Assembly (NCBI GenBank): GCA_013368315.1
Contig: JAACJM010000174.1
Location: 62,001-126,000 of the forward strand
Origin: Tetrapyrgos nigripes
Lineage: Eukaryota > Basidiomycota > Agaricomycetes > Agaricales > Campanellaceae
Direction: 5' to 3'
DNA length: 64,000 nt
The notes under the pieces: model-generated
Told to the model about the DNA's origin: nothing
Seen by the model: the letters and a program-made list of their open reading frames with translations, nothing else
Database searches by the model: none
In this document: in pieces, positions 23,664-35,402 of the stretch
Layout: every line of letters starts with the position of its first letter
Position numbering within the stretch: position 1 is the first letter of the stretch
Program-made: the position numbers and the translations under genes

Positions 23664-24048
23664 ATGTCACCCCCCCAACGTCTCAAGCGATCATCTATTA
23701 CTCCCAAAAGCCCATCTAAACGTCTGAAACCACTTTCCAGGTGACTTCTTGGCCACAGTCTATACCAGTACGTCTCTGATGCATGCCCAGATCTCTTAGC
23801 CAGATTCCTTCCTCGCAGACACCAAGTCCAACGATTATTAGGGCTCCGGAAACAAGCTTAAAAAGCCATCTACAGCGCGAAAATCTACCGAGGAGAAGCT
23901 AGCAGCCACAGAAAGGTCTCTTAGGCTTCTGGAGCGAGAGAATTACGATCTCAAGGTGCAACTGCGTGACCTTCGAGAGCGTGTTCGGGATCTTGCTGGG
24001 GACTTGGTAAAAGCAACCAATTCTCGTCTATGGGCTGATGTAGTGTAA
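23664..24048 (+). CDS. doubtful small coiled-coil protein
   Basis: ATG at 23664 gives a basic start (MSPPQRLKRSSITPKSPSKR). A second block, 23851-24048, reads KLAATERSLRLLERENYDLK and continues as a heptad-rich helix to a TAA. The best splice between them does not restore a common frame: joining at 23792 gives a different frame that stops early. Either a further intron or a one-base lesion is present. Position 180 bp downstream of the Plavaka stop, same strand, hints at an accessory gene of that element. Confidence 0.35.
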
Positions 24049-24207
24049 CGGTGCTATAAGTACTTGTTTTTTTTATTGCTAGCTATTCCGAGTTAGAAAT
24101 CCTACATCATTATGTACAATTTTGCATAATCGAAGCCATCTCCAAGCCATCGTAACCAGTGATTTACTTGGATTTACACAAATTGATACAATTATGATAA
24201 ATTTAGG

Positions 24208-25782
24208 CTAAAATTTCAATTGAGGTTTTTCCTGATGCTCGTGATTCTGGAACCTCTCCCCAAGGTGCATTGCGCACTCCATCATCTTGGCAGCAGGATC
24301 CGCGGCAAGACGGTCGATAAGTGGAACAGGTGTCCGGATGTCCTGAGAAACCTTTACACCTGACTCCGTCGTTGTGGAGCCAAACACACTTCCGAGTTCC
24401 GAAGTGTTCACCAGAGTGTCCTCGTTCCAATTGGCATCTTCTCCTTGAGCGCATGCCGTATCGGCATCTGAACCGGTCTGAGTTTCGGGATATTCACCGT
24501 TCCAACCATTCCAGTTGCCAGCATCACCCCAACCATCAGTAGATGATTGAAGGTTGTTCCAATAGATGCGTTCCGTGAGGGTGCGTTTAGAACGAGGGGC
24601 AGGAGTAAGTGAAGTGAAGGAGGAAGGATCGGTATGAGACATGACGACATCCTCAAGAGTAGCAACAGTCTCACCAGATGGTCTCGCGCCAATGTCGCGT
24701 GCAAGGTTGATAGCTCTTTTGGTACCTGTGAAGAAGGCGTCAAAAGGCTTTTCCGTTTCCATGAAGAATGGCTTACGGGTATCAACTGCAGCGGGCGTGT
24801 TGACGACGGTGACTGTGTGCATCATGGGAGACATGTCGTCGTTGACTAGATGTGCCTGGCCCTGTCTCTTGGCCTGTTCGAACTTTCCAGCTCGACCTCC
24901 TCGACGGAAATTAGCTTTTCCTTTGCCTTTTCCCTTGCCCTTTCCCTTGTTATTCCCATTGGAGCCGCTGGCTCCGTTAGTGCCGCTGCTGCTGCCACTA
25001 GGGCGCTGCTGCTGCTGCTGTTGGAAACTAGGGTTACCGTCCTTTCGCTTGACAGCTGAAAGACGGTTGGCATGGGCTTTCCCAGAAGGCCCCTTGAATG
25101 CTCCCTGGCGAGATTCCCAGATATTGACAATCTCAGACTGCAATACATCGAGATTTGCATTGTCGACCTCCTCAATAGTGTATTGAGTATACTGATTGAT
25201 GAGATATTCATATCTGGGAGGAAGTTTGGAAATGATGAACATGACGATGAGGAAGTTGGCGACTTTCGTGATGGAAGTGGCTGAGGTGCCATCAGTGGGG
25301 ATACCATAGGCACTGACTCTATCGAAGTGCATGCGAATAAGTTCGATCGCAGCGCTAGGATTGATGTCGTTGGGGATTGTGATGGAGGTAGCACGTTTGA
25401 AATCCGTGTAGATTGCGGAAACACCAGGTTTCCCATAGGTCTTCTTGAGAAAGACCCAAATTTCCTTGGCGGTAGTCATTCCAAGCGTTTTCTGACGAAC
25501 GGGAGGGGAGAGACAAAGTTTGATAGACCCCATGGCCTTATCGTTTTTCTCATCCCAGTCAGCCTGTTTCTTTTGAGCCGCCGTGATGGCCTCAGTTTGA
25601 GTCGCCATGTCTTCTTCAGTCAGAGGGGAGACGAGACTCACTTCGGCATCATCAGGGCGGTCAGTGCTAAGGACAGAACTAAGTCCAGTAGCCTGCAACC
25701 AGGAGATAAGGATGTCAGCCCAGATGTGGAAATCAACACCGGCGAAGACAGGGACAGTAGTCATCAGGACGTTGGAGGACAT
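24208..25782 (-). CDS. Copia gag, free-standing, 524 aa
   Basis: The ORF is open from MSSNVLMTTVPVFAGVD to a stop at 24208. It aligns with the first ~510 residues of the full Copia polyprotein, including the UBN2-like gag core (YTDFKRATSITIPND, FLIVMFIISKLPPRYEYL), the poly-Gln run and the Gly/Lys-rich basic stretch. Normal CCHC zinc knuckles are absent, as in the full element. The last ~10 residues are foreign. Without pol it could only be mobilised, or act on particles, in trans; that role is speculative. Confidence 0.8.
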   Translation of the reverse strand: MSSNVLMTTVPVFAGVDFHIWADILISWLQATGLSSVLSTDRPDDAEVSLVSPLTEEDMATQTEAITAAQKKQADWDEKNDKAMGSIKLCLSPPVRQKTLGMTTAKEIWVFLKKTYGKPGVSAIYTDFKRATSITIPNDINPSAAIELIRMHFDRVSAYGIPTDGTSATSITKVANFLIVMFIISKLPPRYEYLINQYTQYTIEEVDNANLDVLQSEIVNIWESRQGAFKGPSGKAHANRLSAVKRKDGNPSFQQQQQQRPSGSSSGTNGASGSNGNNKGKGKGKGKGKANFRRGGRAGKFEQAKRQGQAHLVNDDMSPMMHTVTVVNTPAAVDTRKPFFMETEKPFDAFFTGTKRAINLARDIGARPSGETVATLEDVVMSHTDPSSFTSLTPAPRSKRTLTERIYWNNLQSSTDGWGDAGNWNGWNGEYPETQTGSDADTACAQGEDANWNEDTLVNTSELGSVFGSTTTESGVKVSQDIRTPVPLIDRLAADPAAKMMECAMHLGERFQNHEHQEKPQLKF

Positions 25783-25902
25783 TTTTGATAATATCTGGGG
25801 AAGTCAACTGTCAGCATTTATTCATATGTGGAATAAGAAGGCAGCATTAAATGCGCCATGTGAAAGTGAAAAGAGGCAGCGATGAACGCGCCATGACAGT
25901 GA

Positions 25903-26094
25903 CTACTCCCCTAGATTGTCAACAACTGCAGCTGGACATAGGTCCTGCGCTGTTGGACATATCGTCAAGCCATGAAAGGCGACGCAGGCTGCCACTAGGG
26001 CGCCACAGGCAGCCATGAAGGCGCCATCCAGGTAGTATGCGAAGTCTATGGTTTGCAGCCATTGAAGGCGCTCCCAAGGGCCTTCGGGGCCCAT
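25903..26094 (-). CDS. leader uORF, 63 aa
   Basis: Begins at the ATG inside the primer-binding sequence and runs 63 codons (MGPEGPWERLQWLQTIDF start). It differs from the matching ORF of the complete Copia at only two residues near its C-terminus. Translation is unproven. Confidence 0.4.
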   Translation of the reverse strand: MGPEGPWERLQWLQTIDFAYYLDGAFMAACGALVAACVAFHGLTICPTAQDLCPAAVVDNLGE

Positions 26095-26098
26095 AACC

Positions 26099-26466
26099 TA
26101 TTAAGCAGGCATGGTACGGCTTGTACACTACTAAACGCAGTGGCAACTACGCTACTTACCTGGGGATAAGAGTTAGCTTATTAGGCTTGTTAGAGGCTTG
26201 TTGAGCGATGTGGGTTAAGTGTAAAACTTGTTATTTGGAGGACTATCTACCAGTCCTTATATACCTTTTAGGAGGTACAAATACATGTAAACTAATACTA
26301 GAGTAACAATAAGATTCTATTGTACTGGATAGAACAATGCTGGTTTCGTACACTATTGTCGTACTACACTTTATTGTCTATATAATCTTATTGTTCTATA
26401 TATAACTACTACTATTGTTCTACATAGAATTTGTTGATGGCTGCAACTGAATGCGCCAATTCAACA
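26099..26466 (-). repeat. LTR of the truncated Copia copy
   Basis: Matches the 369-bp LTR of the complete element over its whole length with scattered substitutions. The first bases TGTTGAATTGG are at 26466. The distal end reads ...CTTAATA instead of ...CTTAACA. Confidence 0.9.
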
Positions 26467-26997
26467 CATATTTCCATCCATGTATGCATAAAGATTGGCG
26501 TCAGGGCACAATTGGTACCTCAACACATCAACATACTAAGATCCTGGGATCTTCAATAGGACTGATTAACGTTGGAAGGTGACCCGATACCAACTGTACC
26601 TGTGAACAGGAGGATGGTTTGTATTGCCCTACATACATAGTGATTGGGTATGAGCAAAGGAATATGCATCGTATAAGAACACGGACACGGTGCGAGACGG
26701 TATACATAGGAAAGTCCATTGAGAGATAACAGTAAAGTACACGTATACAAGCAAGTAGGATGGTAGAAATCATAGAAAGCAGTCAGTCTTACACATTATC
26801 AGAGCGCTCACTAGCGCTACTGGAAAGAATGAAGCGAACAAGGAGAGTAGGTCTAGGATCGATGATGGGCCAAGGGAGAAGACCAGTGGAATCTGGAGCG
26901 AAGGATACGAGTCACGAAGAAACCCAAAGGAGCTTGGAGGACCAACAGGAGGACTGTACATATGTGTAACAGCACTGTAACTTTGAAGGCGCCGAGT
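26467..26997. other. intergenic, no gene recognised
   Basis: Several short open frames exist on both strands but none shows a family motif or a good splice structure. The region separates the Copia LTR from the CATCAG-ended element. Confidence 0.4.
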
Positions 26998-28860
26998 CAT
27001 CAGGGAAATCCCCAAAGGCACTTTCATGCAATAGCAGCATAAATTTGCATGAAAACACATAAAATTGCATGATTATGCAAATTATGCACCTCATGCAAGT
27101 CCCCTGATGAGATCCATAACTTATGCATGATTTTACCCATTTATGCAACAGAAGGCATAGGTTATACTCATTCACTCACAATATTCCATTGATATTCATA
27201 GCCAGATGATCACCTGGTGGTAGCAATTGACACAATAAAAGCAATATGAACACATAGAAAGTCATATTGGCAAGGTACTAAGGACAATGATAGTTTCTAG
27301 CTACAATATCTATCCTACAGCTATACAACAATGGCATTGACACAACTTGAATACCATAGCCTGACAAAGCCATGGACAGAGAACATTACTTTGAGAAAGG
27401 ACAACATGTTGACTGAGAACACTTACTACTGCACAAAAGTTCAGCAAAGGAAACCTACCACCTGAGGGTCAGCATGTGTCAACACAAGAAAAATGGATGT
27501 ACTTACCTGAACGGGTACAAAGTACGGTGACGACAAAATCTTGGTGACCAATGGAAGTTACCGCTCAGCATGAACCAACGAGACCAGGAACCGAAACATA
27601 CCTTGACACGTACAATCAAAGCCAACCCTCGCTTAGCAAAGTAAGAGGGACGCAAAGGATCTAGAGCCTAAAGGTCAGTGAGCTTCAATGCGAAAGCATT
27701 GTGGACATACCTGAGCATACCGGAGACGCTACATGCTGTCCGCCAATAGAAACTACTATTCAGCGAGGAAGAACAAAGCAGAGTAACACAAACATACCCG
27801 TACATGCAACCACTGCCCACCAACCCGTAACCACCCATAGTCGCCTACATAGAAAGAAAGAAACACGAAGGCTAAAGATGATTCAACGAGGATACAGTTG
27901 TCGCCAGGGCCATCATCTAGCTCAGCGGATCCAAACATACCAGAGATGCCCATAAAACAAAGAACTTGAACAAGACTGAAGGCTTGAAGGTAGTCGGTGA
28001 GCTATACAATAAGACCTAAGGCGTAACGCGTAAGGGCCCAGAGAGAGTAGGAAGTTAGCGGACAGAGAATCCAACAAACATTTGAAACCAAAGTGGATAC
28101 TCACTGAGAACATGTTAAGACATGTTAAGGGCTGCGTATGGAGGGAGGAGACTGAGGAAGGTTGTTCTGTTGAACCGTTCCAGTTGGTGCAAGTCGAAAG
28201 TCAACATGGGTCAAGTGACCGTTTGCTGACGCGTCTATTGGAGGAACTGTACAGTTCTGCAGCGGAGTTTTAATAACTCTTCGGAAGAAGTTGCGGCTTC
28301 CTCCTTCAGGTTAGGGTTAATTACTTGGCGAACGCGAATGAAGAATTGTCCAGCCAATGTCTGGCCCTCTCTATTCACGTCTAATGCAGTTGCTATCCCT
28401 GTTCCCGTTCACTCGACTGGTCATTTTAGTTTTTGGCTGGTTTTTGTCTCAAGCTATTTGAAGGTTTTTGTTGTTGCATGATGTAGTTTACGTTCTATTC
28501 CGACCTTGCTTCAAAAAAATTTCCTTTCTACATCCTTGCAGTTGCCTCGCCCGCTTGTTATCTTTGCTTACCTCCATGTTAAAGTATATCTTAATGCTCA
28601 TTAGTTATGTATCAATAATATAGGCTCAAAACATAATTCAAGCAGATTTTGACCATCCTACTGTGATGATTTTTTGAGACAACATTGTGCATTTGTTATT
28701 CAACAGAGTGCATGAGGATTCAATAAGTGCATAGCTATACATCAGTCTGCACAACGTATGCAATGTATGGTATGGATTCTACACAATTATACATTTTCAT
28801 GCCAACTTTGCATAATTATGCTACTTTTGTAAGAAGATGCCTCTGAGCATTTCCCTGATG
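26998..28860. mobile_element. CATCAG-ended element, 1.86 kb, putative non-autonomous DNA transposon
   Basis: The left end CATCAGGGAAAT (26998) is repeated inverted at the right end ATTTCCCTGATG (28860). Likeness continues inward: both arms share AGCATAA-T/A-T/A-TGCA and GGCATGAAAA-type segments. Both flanks carry GT (26996-26997, 28861-28862), a possible 2-bp TSD. Both subterminal zones are rich in TGCAT/ATGCA words. The interior has no recognised protein, but the minus strand shows repeated GTATGT donor-like sites (~27602, 27711, 27796, 27939). A second element with the same terminal hexamer and 2-bp flank lies at 34777-43072. Confidence 0.5.
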
Positions 28861-29609
28861 GTGAGGGACCCTTGAGGTAGAAGTCATTATTGAGCCTGGT
28901 GATTGAGTGATGAATGTTGAGAGGAGGAATATCGTCAAGCGCACCTGCAAAGCAAATCTAAACATCAATCTCGTCAAATACAACTCATAAAGTAGATAGG
29001 AAAATAAAAACCAACGTAGTGGCAAAGAACAGACATAGGGTAAAAAGTGAAAAGGAAACTCGCCTCTCCAATTAGGGCCTGATAATGAACAATCTCTAGT
29101 CTTCAGTCTTCATTACACTCTGTCACATCCTATTACCACAATCGAAAATCCAACCATCAAGTGACAAAAAGAAATAGAGCGAGACAGAGCGAGACAGAAG
29201 ACGAATTGGAGTAAGATGAATATACTGTCAAAGGCAGCGAGAAGGAATAGTATGTATGAAACACGCATGAATACTAATAGCTCATCTACATCGGCTGGCG
29301 GTTCTGGGTCTCTGAGACATCATGACGAGCGACGTACTGACCTAAGAGAACAGGAGTCAGTGCATTGTCCCGAAGAGCAAGAGCATAAGGGGTAAAAAAA
29401 GGAAGAAAAGTTTCTCAGAATGGCGGGCAAAGCCTGAAGGTAGCTGAGATAGGCTTCTTGCAGCTAGCAAGCTGCGTAAAGCCAAATGCCTCAAGCATGC
29501 TGAGAACGGGTGCGAAGAATAGCTGATACTCACAAATGATCACACTGTTGCGAGAGAAGGGTAGGAATCCTTCTGGTACCAGTTTTGGCCCACCTCTCGA
29601 AGCTGGTCA
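28861..29609. other. intergenic, no gene recognised
   Basis: Contains a short GAGCGAGACAGAGCGAGACAG repeat at 29178 and a 393-bp stretch starting at ~29711 (inside the next feature) absent from the paralogous copy near 58.9 kb. No coding motif seen. Confidence 0.4.
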
Positions 29610-30368
29610 CATGGAGAATTCTTGACGTCCGTCGGGATGACCAATTGTTCCCAGTTACGGCGGCGATGGTTTCGTTGGTGAAACTGTTTTTGGTTTTTCT
29701 TGAAGGGTTTACGAGGCCCTTTAGGGTCTCGTTCTTATAGCATGACGCTCCCGCGTGTGGCTGTGCTCGATAGGTGTACCGGTTTCCGGTGCCATTTGAT
29801 CACCGTAGCCGGTCACCGGCTTTTGCCGCAAAAACGCGTGGTCTGCGACGCACTTGTTCCGCAACGCCATCATCCTTCACGCCTGCTCGCCATTTCTCAA
29901 GCTAACAATGTTTCGATGCGTGTATAGCTATTCAATTTAAATATACAATTTTCTCAAGATTTTCTTTCTAATTTGCATGATAAGTAGAAGCCAGTACCGT
30001 CGTACCGAACAGTTGACAGCACTCATTTAGCGCTTCTTGCCACTCCCGTTCCTTTTGGGCTTCGTCATTGCCACACGCAGTGGTGGCCCACATCTCCTTC
30101 ATTGGGAAGTGGGCAGATGGGTAAGGGCGGTAGGTAGGTCATATGAGCAGGTGAGAAAGGCGTGTGGAAGGATGACGGTTGGAACAGAAGAGTAGAGGCG
30201 GGTTGACGTGGCATGTGGATATTGATATATACAGGAAGGAGGACGGAAATAGTTAGCATATCATGTAAAAGGGCAGGGACGGGAAGGAGAAGGACAACTG
30301 ACACTTTGTACGCTCTGATAATCTCGACGAAACGCAATCTCCTCTACGGTTTCGTTGGCAGTTGCTCG
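29610..30368 (-). pseudogene. SEC63: SEC63 fragment, copy 1
   Basis: The minus strand holds two exon remnants of SEC63, an ER translocon subunit with a DnaJ domain. At 30368-30302 NETVEEIA is followed by an RAYKV-like end, with a 5-bp loss relative to copy 2. At ~29690-29610 LTNETI leads, after frame breaks, into GHPDGRQEFSM and then a TGA. The intron between them is enlarged by ~393 bp (29711-30103) compared with copy 2. The match to the SEC63 segment after the J domain (ITKAYKALTDE ... GHPDG) is from recall. The gene is far from complete, so it is a non-functional duplicated fragment. Confidence 0.6.
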
Positions 30369-31351
30369 GACTTTGTTGGGATGACTGTGTTGCGCGGACA
30401 TGAAGTAGCAATCGGTGGAGTATTCGAGTGGGACGAGTTGGTAAGAGAGGCAGGAAAGGCGAGTTAGTCAAAACCGTGGACTGTTGGCATGGCCAGCGCA
30501 TCTACGGTTTCGGCTATTTCGGATTTGCTCGGACTTCTTTTCCGACTTATTTTCCGACTTCGATGTTGCCTCAGTTCGTACACTTATCGGCAAGGCATAT
30601 GCCATATACACATCACGCCCGTTCCCATGACAGTTTGTATTCTGTCTTTCGAGTAGAAATCACTTTGTATATAGTTCTTAGCTAGATAGTTTGATGATGA
30701 TGCTCCGATCAGATCCTAGAGTCTTTGTGCATCTATCAATATTATGATATGATCATTATCTAAAGTGAAGGTATCCAGACTAGCACTGCCAAATGTCCAT
30801 CAACATAGGAATGTTCCTCGTCTCTGCCTTGCATTAACCAAGTGTGGAACATGGTGTGCCCCTGAATATCTATCAACATAGAGATGTGCTCATCTAGTCT
30901 CTCCCTTGCAGTGCATACAGTAGAGCTATATGCAGCTTCAGTGCAAAAGCCAATATGCAACAAGTGAAATCAAATCCACAGCAAACTGGTAGATATTTAA
31001 GGACAGATGAAACAATGCCATTATAACAACCACTAGCCTGTGCCCCCAAACTCTTTGCTGCAGGCCTAGCAAATGCCAAGGATGCACTCCTCCTTCCTTA
31101 CATCTTCGGATATCACGGGCATTCAAGAGGCTTTAGAGCAAATTGTATTTGAAGGACTATGCTTTGGTAGGTCCAGAGCCCAAAGATCAACTTTGATGTA
31201 TCTCCCTACTCATTGCCTTGCTATCCAGGCATTGAGCTCTTGATTACCATTTCTACCATCTTGCTGCTATGGTAGGCTTGTCCCAAACTGTTCTGACACA
31301 ATTTCAAACATGGATCTAGTCAGCAAGGACTTCAACAGTCACCAATCAAAG
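30369..31351. other. intergenic; duplicated SEC63 flank and a local direct repeat
   Basis: 30369-30550 continues the paralogy with 59219-59400 (for example GAGTGGGACGAGTTGGTAAG in both). Two ~45-bp imperfect repeats (ATCAACATAGGAATG at 30799 and ATCAACATAGAGATG at 30873) follow. No complete gene is apparent. Confidence 0.4.
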
Positions 31352-32461
31352 TTTTTCTGGTGGCTGCATGTGCAATCATGCTTACAATCTCAGCAGTGAC
31401 AATAGTGACAAATCAGATATTTTTTATAATTCTGATTCAAGAGTTGGCCTATCAGACATACAATCCTGTTCCAACCATGATTATGATTGGTGTGATGCAG
31501 GGAGTACTGGTAAGAATTAGTGTGAGTCCCTGTGCTATTCTAATTCCCTACCTGAATACTGAAGTGCATGCAAATAGTATTTCTTGGGAGATGTCATTGT
31601 GGTTTGGAGGGCATGGATCCTTTTTCAAAGGGAAACTATTCCCAGAGGGATTCTTCTTTTCTGTATTGCTCAATCAGCGGGTAAGGATTCATGCCACACT
31701 CACCTCAGATAAATTAAATTTGTTGAGCTGACATTTCTGGGTTTAGGATGCAGTATATATGATGCATTCCTTGCCATGAAAGCTGGCCTTGACACAAATT
31801 TTGTATGTATATCTTTTGTTGCTTTATTGAACCCAGCCTGACCTTAGATTATGCAGGTAACATTACAGGCCAGCCGCACGATACTGCCAGTGTCACTTGT
31901 CTTCACCAATCTCACAGCAACTTTTCTGATTGCAAAGAAGGCTTGGTAAGCACATAGCAGACTGTTGGCTCCCTAGTTCCTGGCTTTAACTTGATTTCCC
32001 TCAGGCATTACAGACAATCTGTTAAAGCTCACCTTGGCAAATTGAATACAAAAAGCCAAGTTGAGCAGATACTGATGCTCTTAGTCCAGTCTGGTATAAT
32101 CTATTGCATTCCCTGGGTAGGTAATCATTTGTGTTTTCTTAGAACTTGAAGGCTAATAACATTTTGAAACCCAGATTCTAGCCATGCCTGCTGCATTCAA
32201 TTCAGGGTATAATGTTTCTCTAAACACCCACTTGAATTTCATTCTACCCCACCTGGAAGCAATCTATCCCACTGCAATCATCCTCCTTTCCAACCTCTAC
32301 AAGAATCAACAAGACTCCATTCTCGAGAGTCTTTCTCAATCTCTGGAATTTGCAGCTCCTGCTTCACAATCTGATCCACCAGCATCCACACAGGCACATG
32401 GCACTCAAGATGGAGAGAATGATATCCAGGAAGTCAGTAGAGGAGATTCTGTGGTTGTTTG
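31352..32461 (+). pseudogene. fungal multi-pass (7TM-like) membrane protein relic, copy 1
   Basis: Hydrophobic exons can be read: IMLTISAVTIVTNQIFFIIL at ~31380, then 31869-31947 with SLVFTNLTATFLIAKKAW, 32005-32116 with VEQILMLLVQSGIIYCIPW and 32175-32461 with LEAIYPTAIILLSNLYKN followed by a polar tail. The spacing of the last three exons (GT-AG, in frame) fits the last two or three helices of a large agaricomycete membrane-protein family. Earlier exons are degraded, with stops between 31150 and 31350 and around 31740-31860. The last exon recurs at 55823 and, much decayed, at ~61450. Confidence 0.5.
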
Positions 32462-33245
32462 ATCTGGAGATTTCGATTGAGGGGTATAAAGCACAGTGGG
32501 AATAGTGGAAAGGACCAGTCTCTTTTATTTACAGAATGATTCTGCTATCTCTCTCAGTTACTTTCTTATTTAAGCTCAAATCCGACTATATAATCGTTAT
32601 TTGATACCATCCGCCCTTTCATTCATCATACAACATATTTTCCCATTTTCCTGACTCCTTAGTAGGCTACATTGATTGCACTCCTCAATACCTTCATTGC
32701 TATTGTAAAAAACTTGAACATGTTTATGGTGGTTTCCTGCAAGACACAGCATTTATACATTGCTGAGCACATCAAAGCTCTCCAGTATTTTCAATCTCTC
32801 GAGACCGAAGTTGGCCATCTTCTCTATTTAGGATTACTTACACAGTCAAGTTATACTATGCTACATTAGAAACAGTCTTGACGGAAGACTCGAGAACTCA
32901 AGACTCAGCTTCTGGCCTCATCGACCTCTTGAGCTCCCTCCTCTCACTGAAGACATACGCACAAGGAACCCTAATAGGAAGACGACAATGGAAAGAACAA
33001 TAATGAAAACCAAAGAAAAATCAGAACAAAAAACAGAGAAAACACACCAAAGGTACAATCAATACAACCATAGATACACTTTATGCCATAATCATCCCAA
33101 TCTCAAGACCCCCCCTCTCTGCCCGGGCGTACCCATCCGCAACATCGAGCTGCGATAAGGCGTATAGCAATCAGAAAGTGGAGGCCCAACCAGTAACCTA
33201 TCCTGCAATAAAAACAGAAACATAAGAAATAAAAATCCATCGCGA
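32120..33245. repeat. segmental repeat block beta, copy 1
   Basis: Matches 55770-57480 collinearly except that the latter has two extra insertions (56194-56571 and 56955-57219). Shared landmarks include TAGAACTTGAAGGCTAATAA, the 7TM last exon and CCAGTAACCTATCCTGCAAT near 33195. The last ~240 bp occur a third time at ~60690-60935. Confidence 0.75.
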
Positions 33246-33284
33246 GAAGGCAAGCTCGGAGGCTCAACTCCAGGATTCAAACAG

Positions 33285-34774
33285 AAATTTATCAACGCAA
33301 ACGCATATATTCAGATAGATAAGCCACTACGTTACATGATAAGTATATATACTTTCTGGTATGAACCCGTTCCTCAATCCCATCATCTCCGTCACGCAAG
33401 TAACACCCTCCATAAGCATAACGTTCCCAAAGTCTGCCGAACCCATCCTCAAATTGAAGCTCGTGTCTGGACAATCAAAGTCAGCGTTGAACGGAAAACT
33501 GAGAAGGCGAGGACCTGATACACACATAGCTATTCCCAATGTGATTCTCAGCCACAGTGTCGTCATCACACATAACTCAAAGAAGAATGGCGGGCACGAG
33601 CGGAAAAACGCTAGGGAACACCAGTGAAAAATAACATCAGTAGCGCTGGTAGCAGAGTATTAAAGTGGAAAGGCTACTACGTACCTGGGACGCGAATACT
33701 AAAATACATATGTCGTATGCAATGTGTGGCGGGCAGCACGAGGAATCAGCAATCTTGAAAGAGGTCAAATATTATATGTTAGTAAGATCGATTGAAGCAG
33801 CATACAGGAAGCATGCATACATATATACCCAGTCCCACCGCTTGGCAGCCAGTGGATAACAGACCCAGAAGGTATTTCGTTATCTTGAGGACCTGTTCGC
33901 AAAGAGTCTACCATGGAGAGAGGAAGGCAGTAGGGGGAGATCCAGTTCGGATAATAGACAGGACTGTGACGCCAAGTTTACCAGTCATTTCCCTGGCATT
34001 GAATCGAGGTGAAAGAGGGGTAGACGGGGTTGTTCTGGACAAGTATGAGAGCCTGAGGCAGAAGTGAATAAGGGTCTAAAAGCGTTGCAAGATAGCGGAA
34101 AGAGCGATCAAAAGGGGGAAAGGGCAGAGAACGAAGCTTGAAACCAAAATGACCCAAAAGTCCAAGAGGCTCGTAGTCTAAGAACTGAACGAGGCGGTGG
34201 GGAAAGTAGGATCCGAGACTCCAGCCCACGCTTTGCGTTGCACACACAACTAAAACCACCAAATCGAAATGGAAATTTCCGGAAAACATTGGAGCAAAAA
34301 GGTGGGGAAAGTGACAAAAGGGACGAAAATATTCCAAGTCAACGCACCTTCCACGCATATCCGGACGTTGATCTCCCATCTCGATCACAAACCTCGCCAA
34401 GCCGATGCTCTATACGCACGTCCCCTTTTCCCAGCCTCTGCTGCAACCTTGACAGTGCAGAAATAAACACCAACGCTCAATGCTCTCCTCTTCCTCCCCT
34501 CCCACAGTCGTGCTCTCCTCCCCCCCTCCCTCCTATCCCTCTCTTCGCTTCGACGGGCGCTGAGCTTACGCTGGAGTAGATAAGGCAAGTCTACGAATAA
34601 CGTAGCGTGTGGTCTCGTATTCGCTATGGCGCTGAGCTGGACCGACATAGATAGAGCGCAGTAATCCGTCATTGGAGGTTGAGGGAGGTTAAAAGGCGTC
34701 TGAGGGTTTTATCGGCTTTGACTAGGACGACAGGAAAGGTGTTGACGAGAAATGTGATAATGTGAGTGAGACTG
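33285..34774. repeat. segmental repeat block gamma, copy 1
   Basis: Collinear with 61745-63076 plus 63590-63805. It includes candidate minus-strand coding remnants: a stretch at 33327-33569 with FNADFDCPDTSFNLRMGS, and one at 33978-34330 with SYFPHRLVQFLDYEPLG. No family was recognised for either. The paralogous copy has disrupted frames, so both are probably relics of one unidentified gene set. Confidence 0.7.
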
Positions 34775-35402
34775 TCCATCAGCAAAAAGGCATTTCGCCT
34801 TTTCGGACCTTTTTGATCCTTTTGGGAACTTTGACCGGTCCGGACTTTTGATGACCTTTTCTGCAAGACCTTTTCCGGACTTTTTGGTACTTTGCGGTGG
34901 GCCTCGCAACCGGCGAGGACTTTTGTGTACTTTTGCGAGCTTGTCTACCAGTAGACCGAAAGCCTAGAGTGTATGTAGTACTACATGTACAGCAGGTAGC
35001 GCGTCACCCAATGTAAATCATGAAGAGAACGGCACTGCTCTCCCCATCTTGTCCATAGTGTTGACAGTGAGCATGCATGTTGTGTGCCGAGCGCTGAGCA
35101 CTTCAAGGCGGGGGAACGGCTGAAGGAATTCGAACGACGGATTTTTCAAACGAGTTCTGTTCAAACTCCGACACATTGTGACGTGTACTATATATACAGT
35201 CGTCCATCAAGCCACTTACATCATCATCTACGTTTCCTTGTCGACGTCCTCAACATTGTCAACGTTGCCCTCAAGATTGCCCTCAACTCCCTCAACCGAC
35301 GCTGCCCATCAAAGCCGCCAACGTTCTTTCCATTGTCCTCTAAATTTTCCTCTGTCTTCGTCAGCCTCTCAGTGCTGTTAACTCCACATCAACGCTCTAC
35401 TT

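Larger units (their letters stand above)
24208..26466 (-). mobile_element. Copia-family copy truncated after gag, with one LTR
   Basis: Reading on the minus strand: LTR 26466-26099, primer-binding region 26098-26087, leader, then a gag ORF 25782-24208. The arrangement and sequence match the complete element at 35403-42497 closely. Protease, integrase, RT and the second LTR are absent: the match breaks at ~24233 after the codons for RFQN. The sequence past the break (GCATCAGGAAAAACCT at ~24217-24232) matches the last exon of the KDZ gene at 17421-17436, so the copy now abuts a KDZ-like tail. Confidence 0.8.

Noticed and set aside
24641..25186. Plus-strand ORF rich in Leu-Pro repeats
   Set aside because: It is antisense to the gag Lys/Gly-rich stretch; the repeat composition is a reflection of the real frame.
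26998..27112. Short hairpin element (TCATCAGGG ... CCCTGATGA)
   Set aside because: The outer pairing with 28860 gives a longer, better matched inverted repeat and a 2-bp flank duplication; the inner match is only ~9 bp.
28308..28322. TTAGGGTTAA resembling a fungal telomere repeat
   Set aside because: Only one unit; no array.
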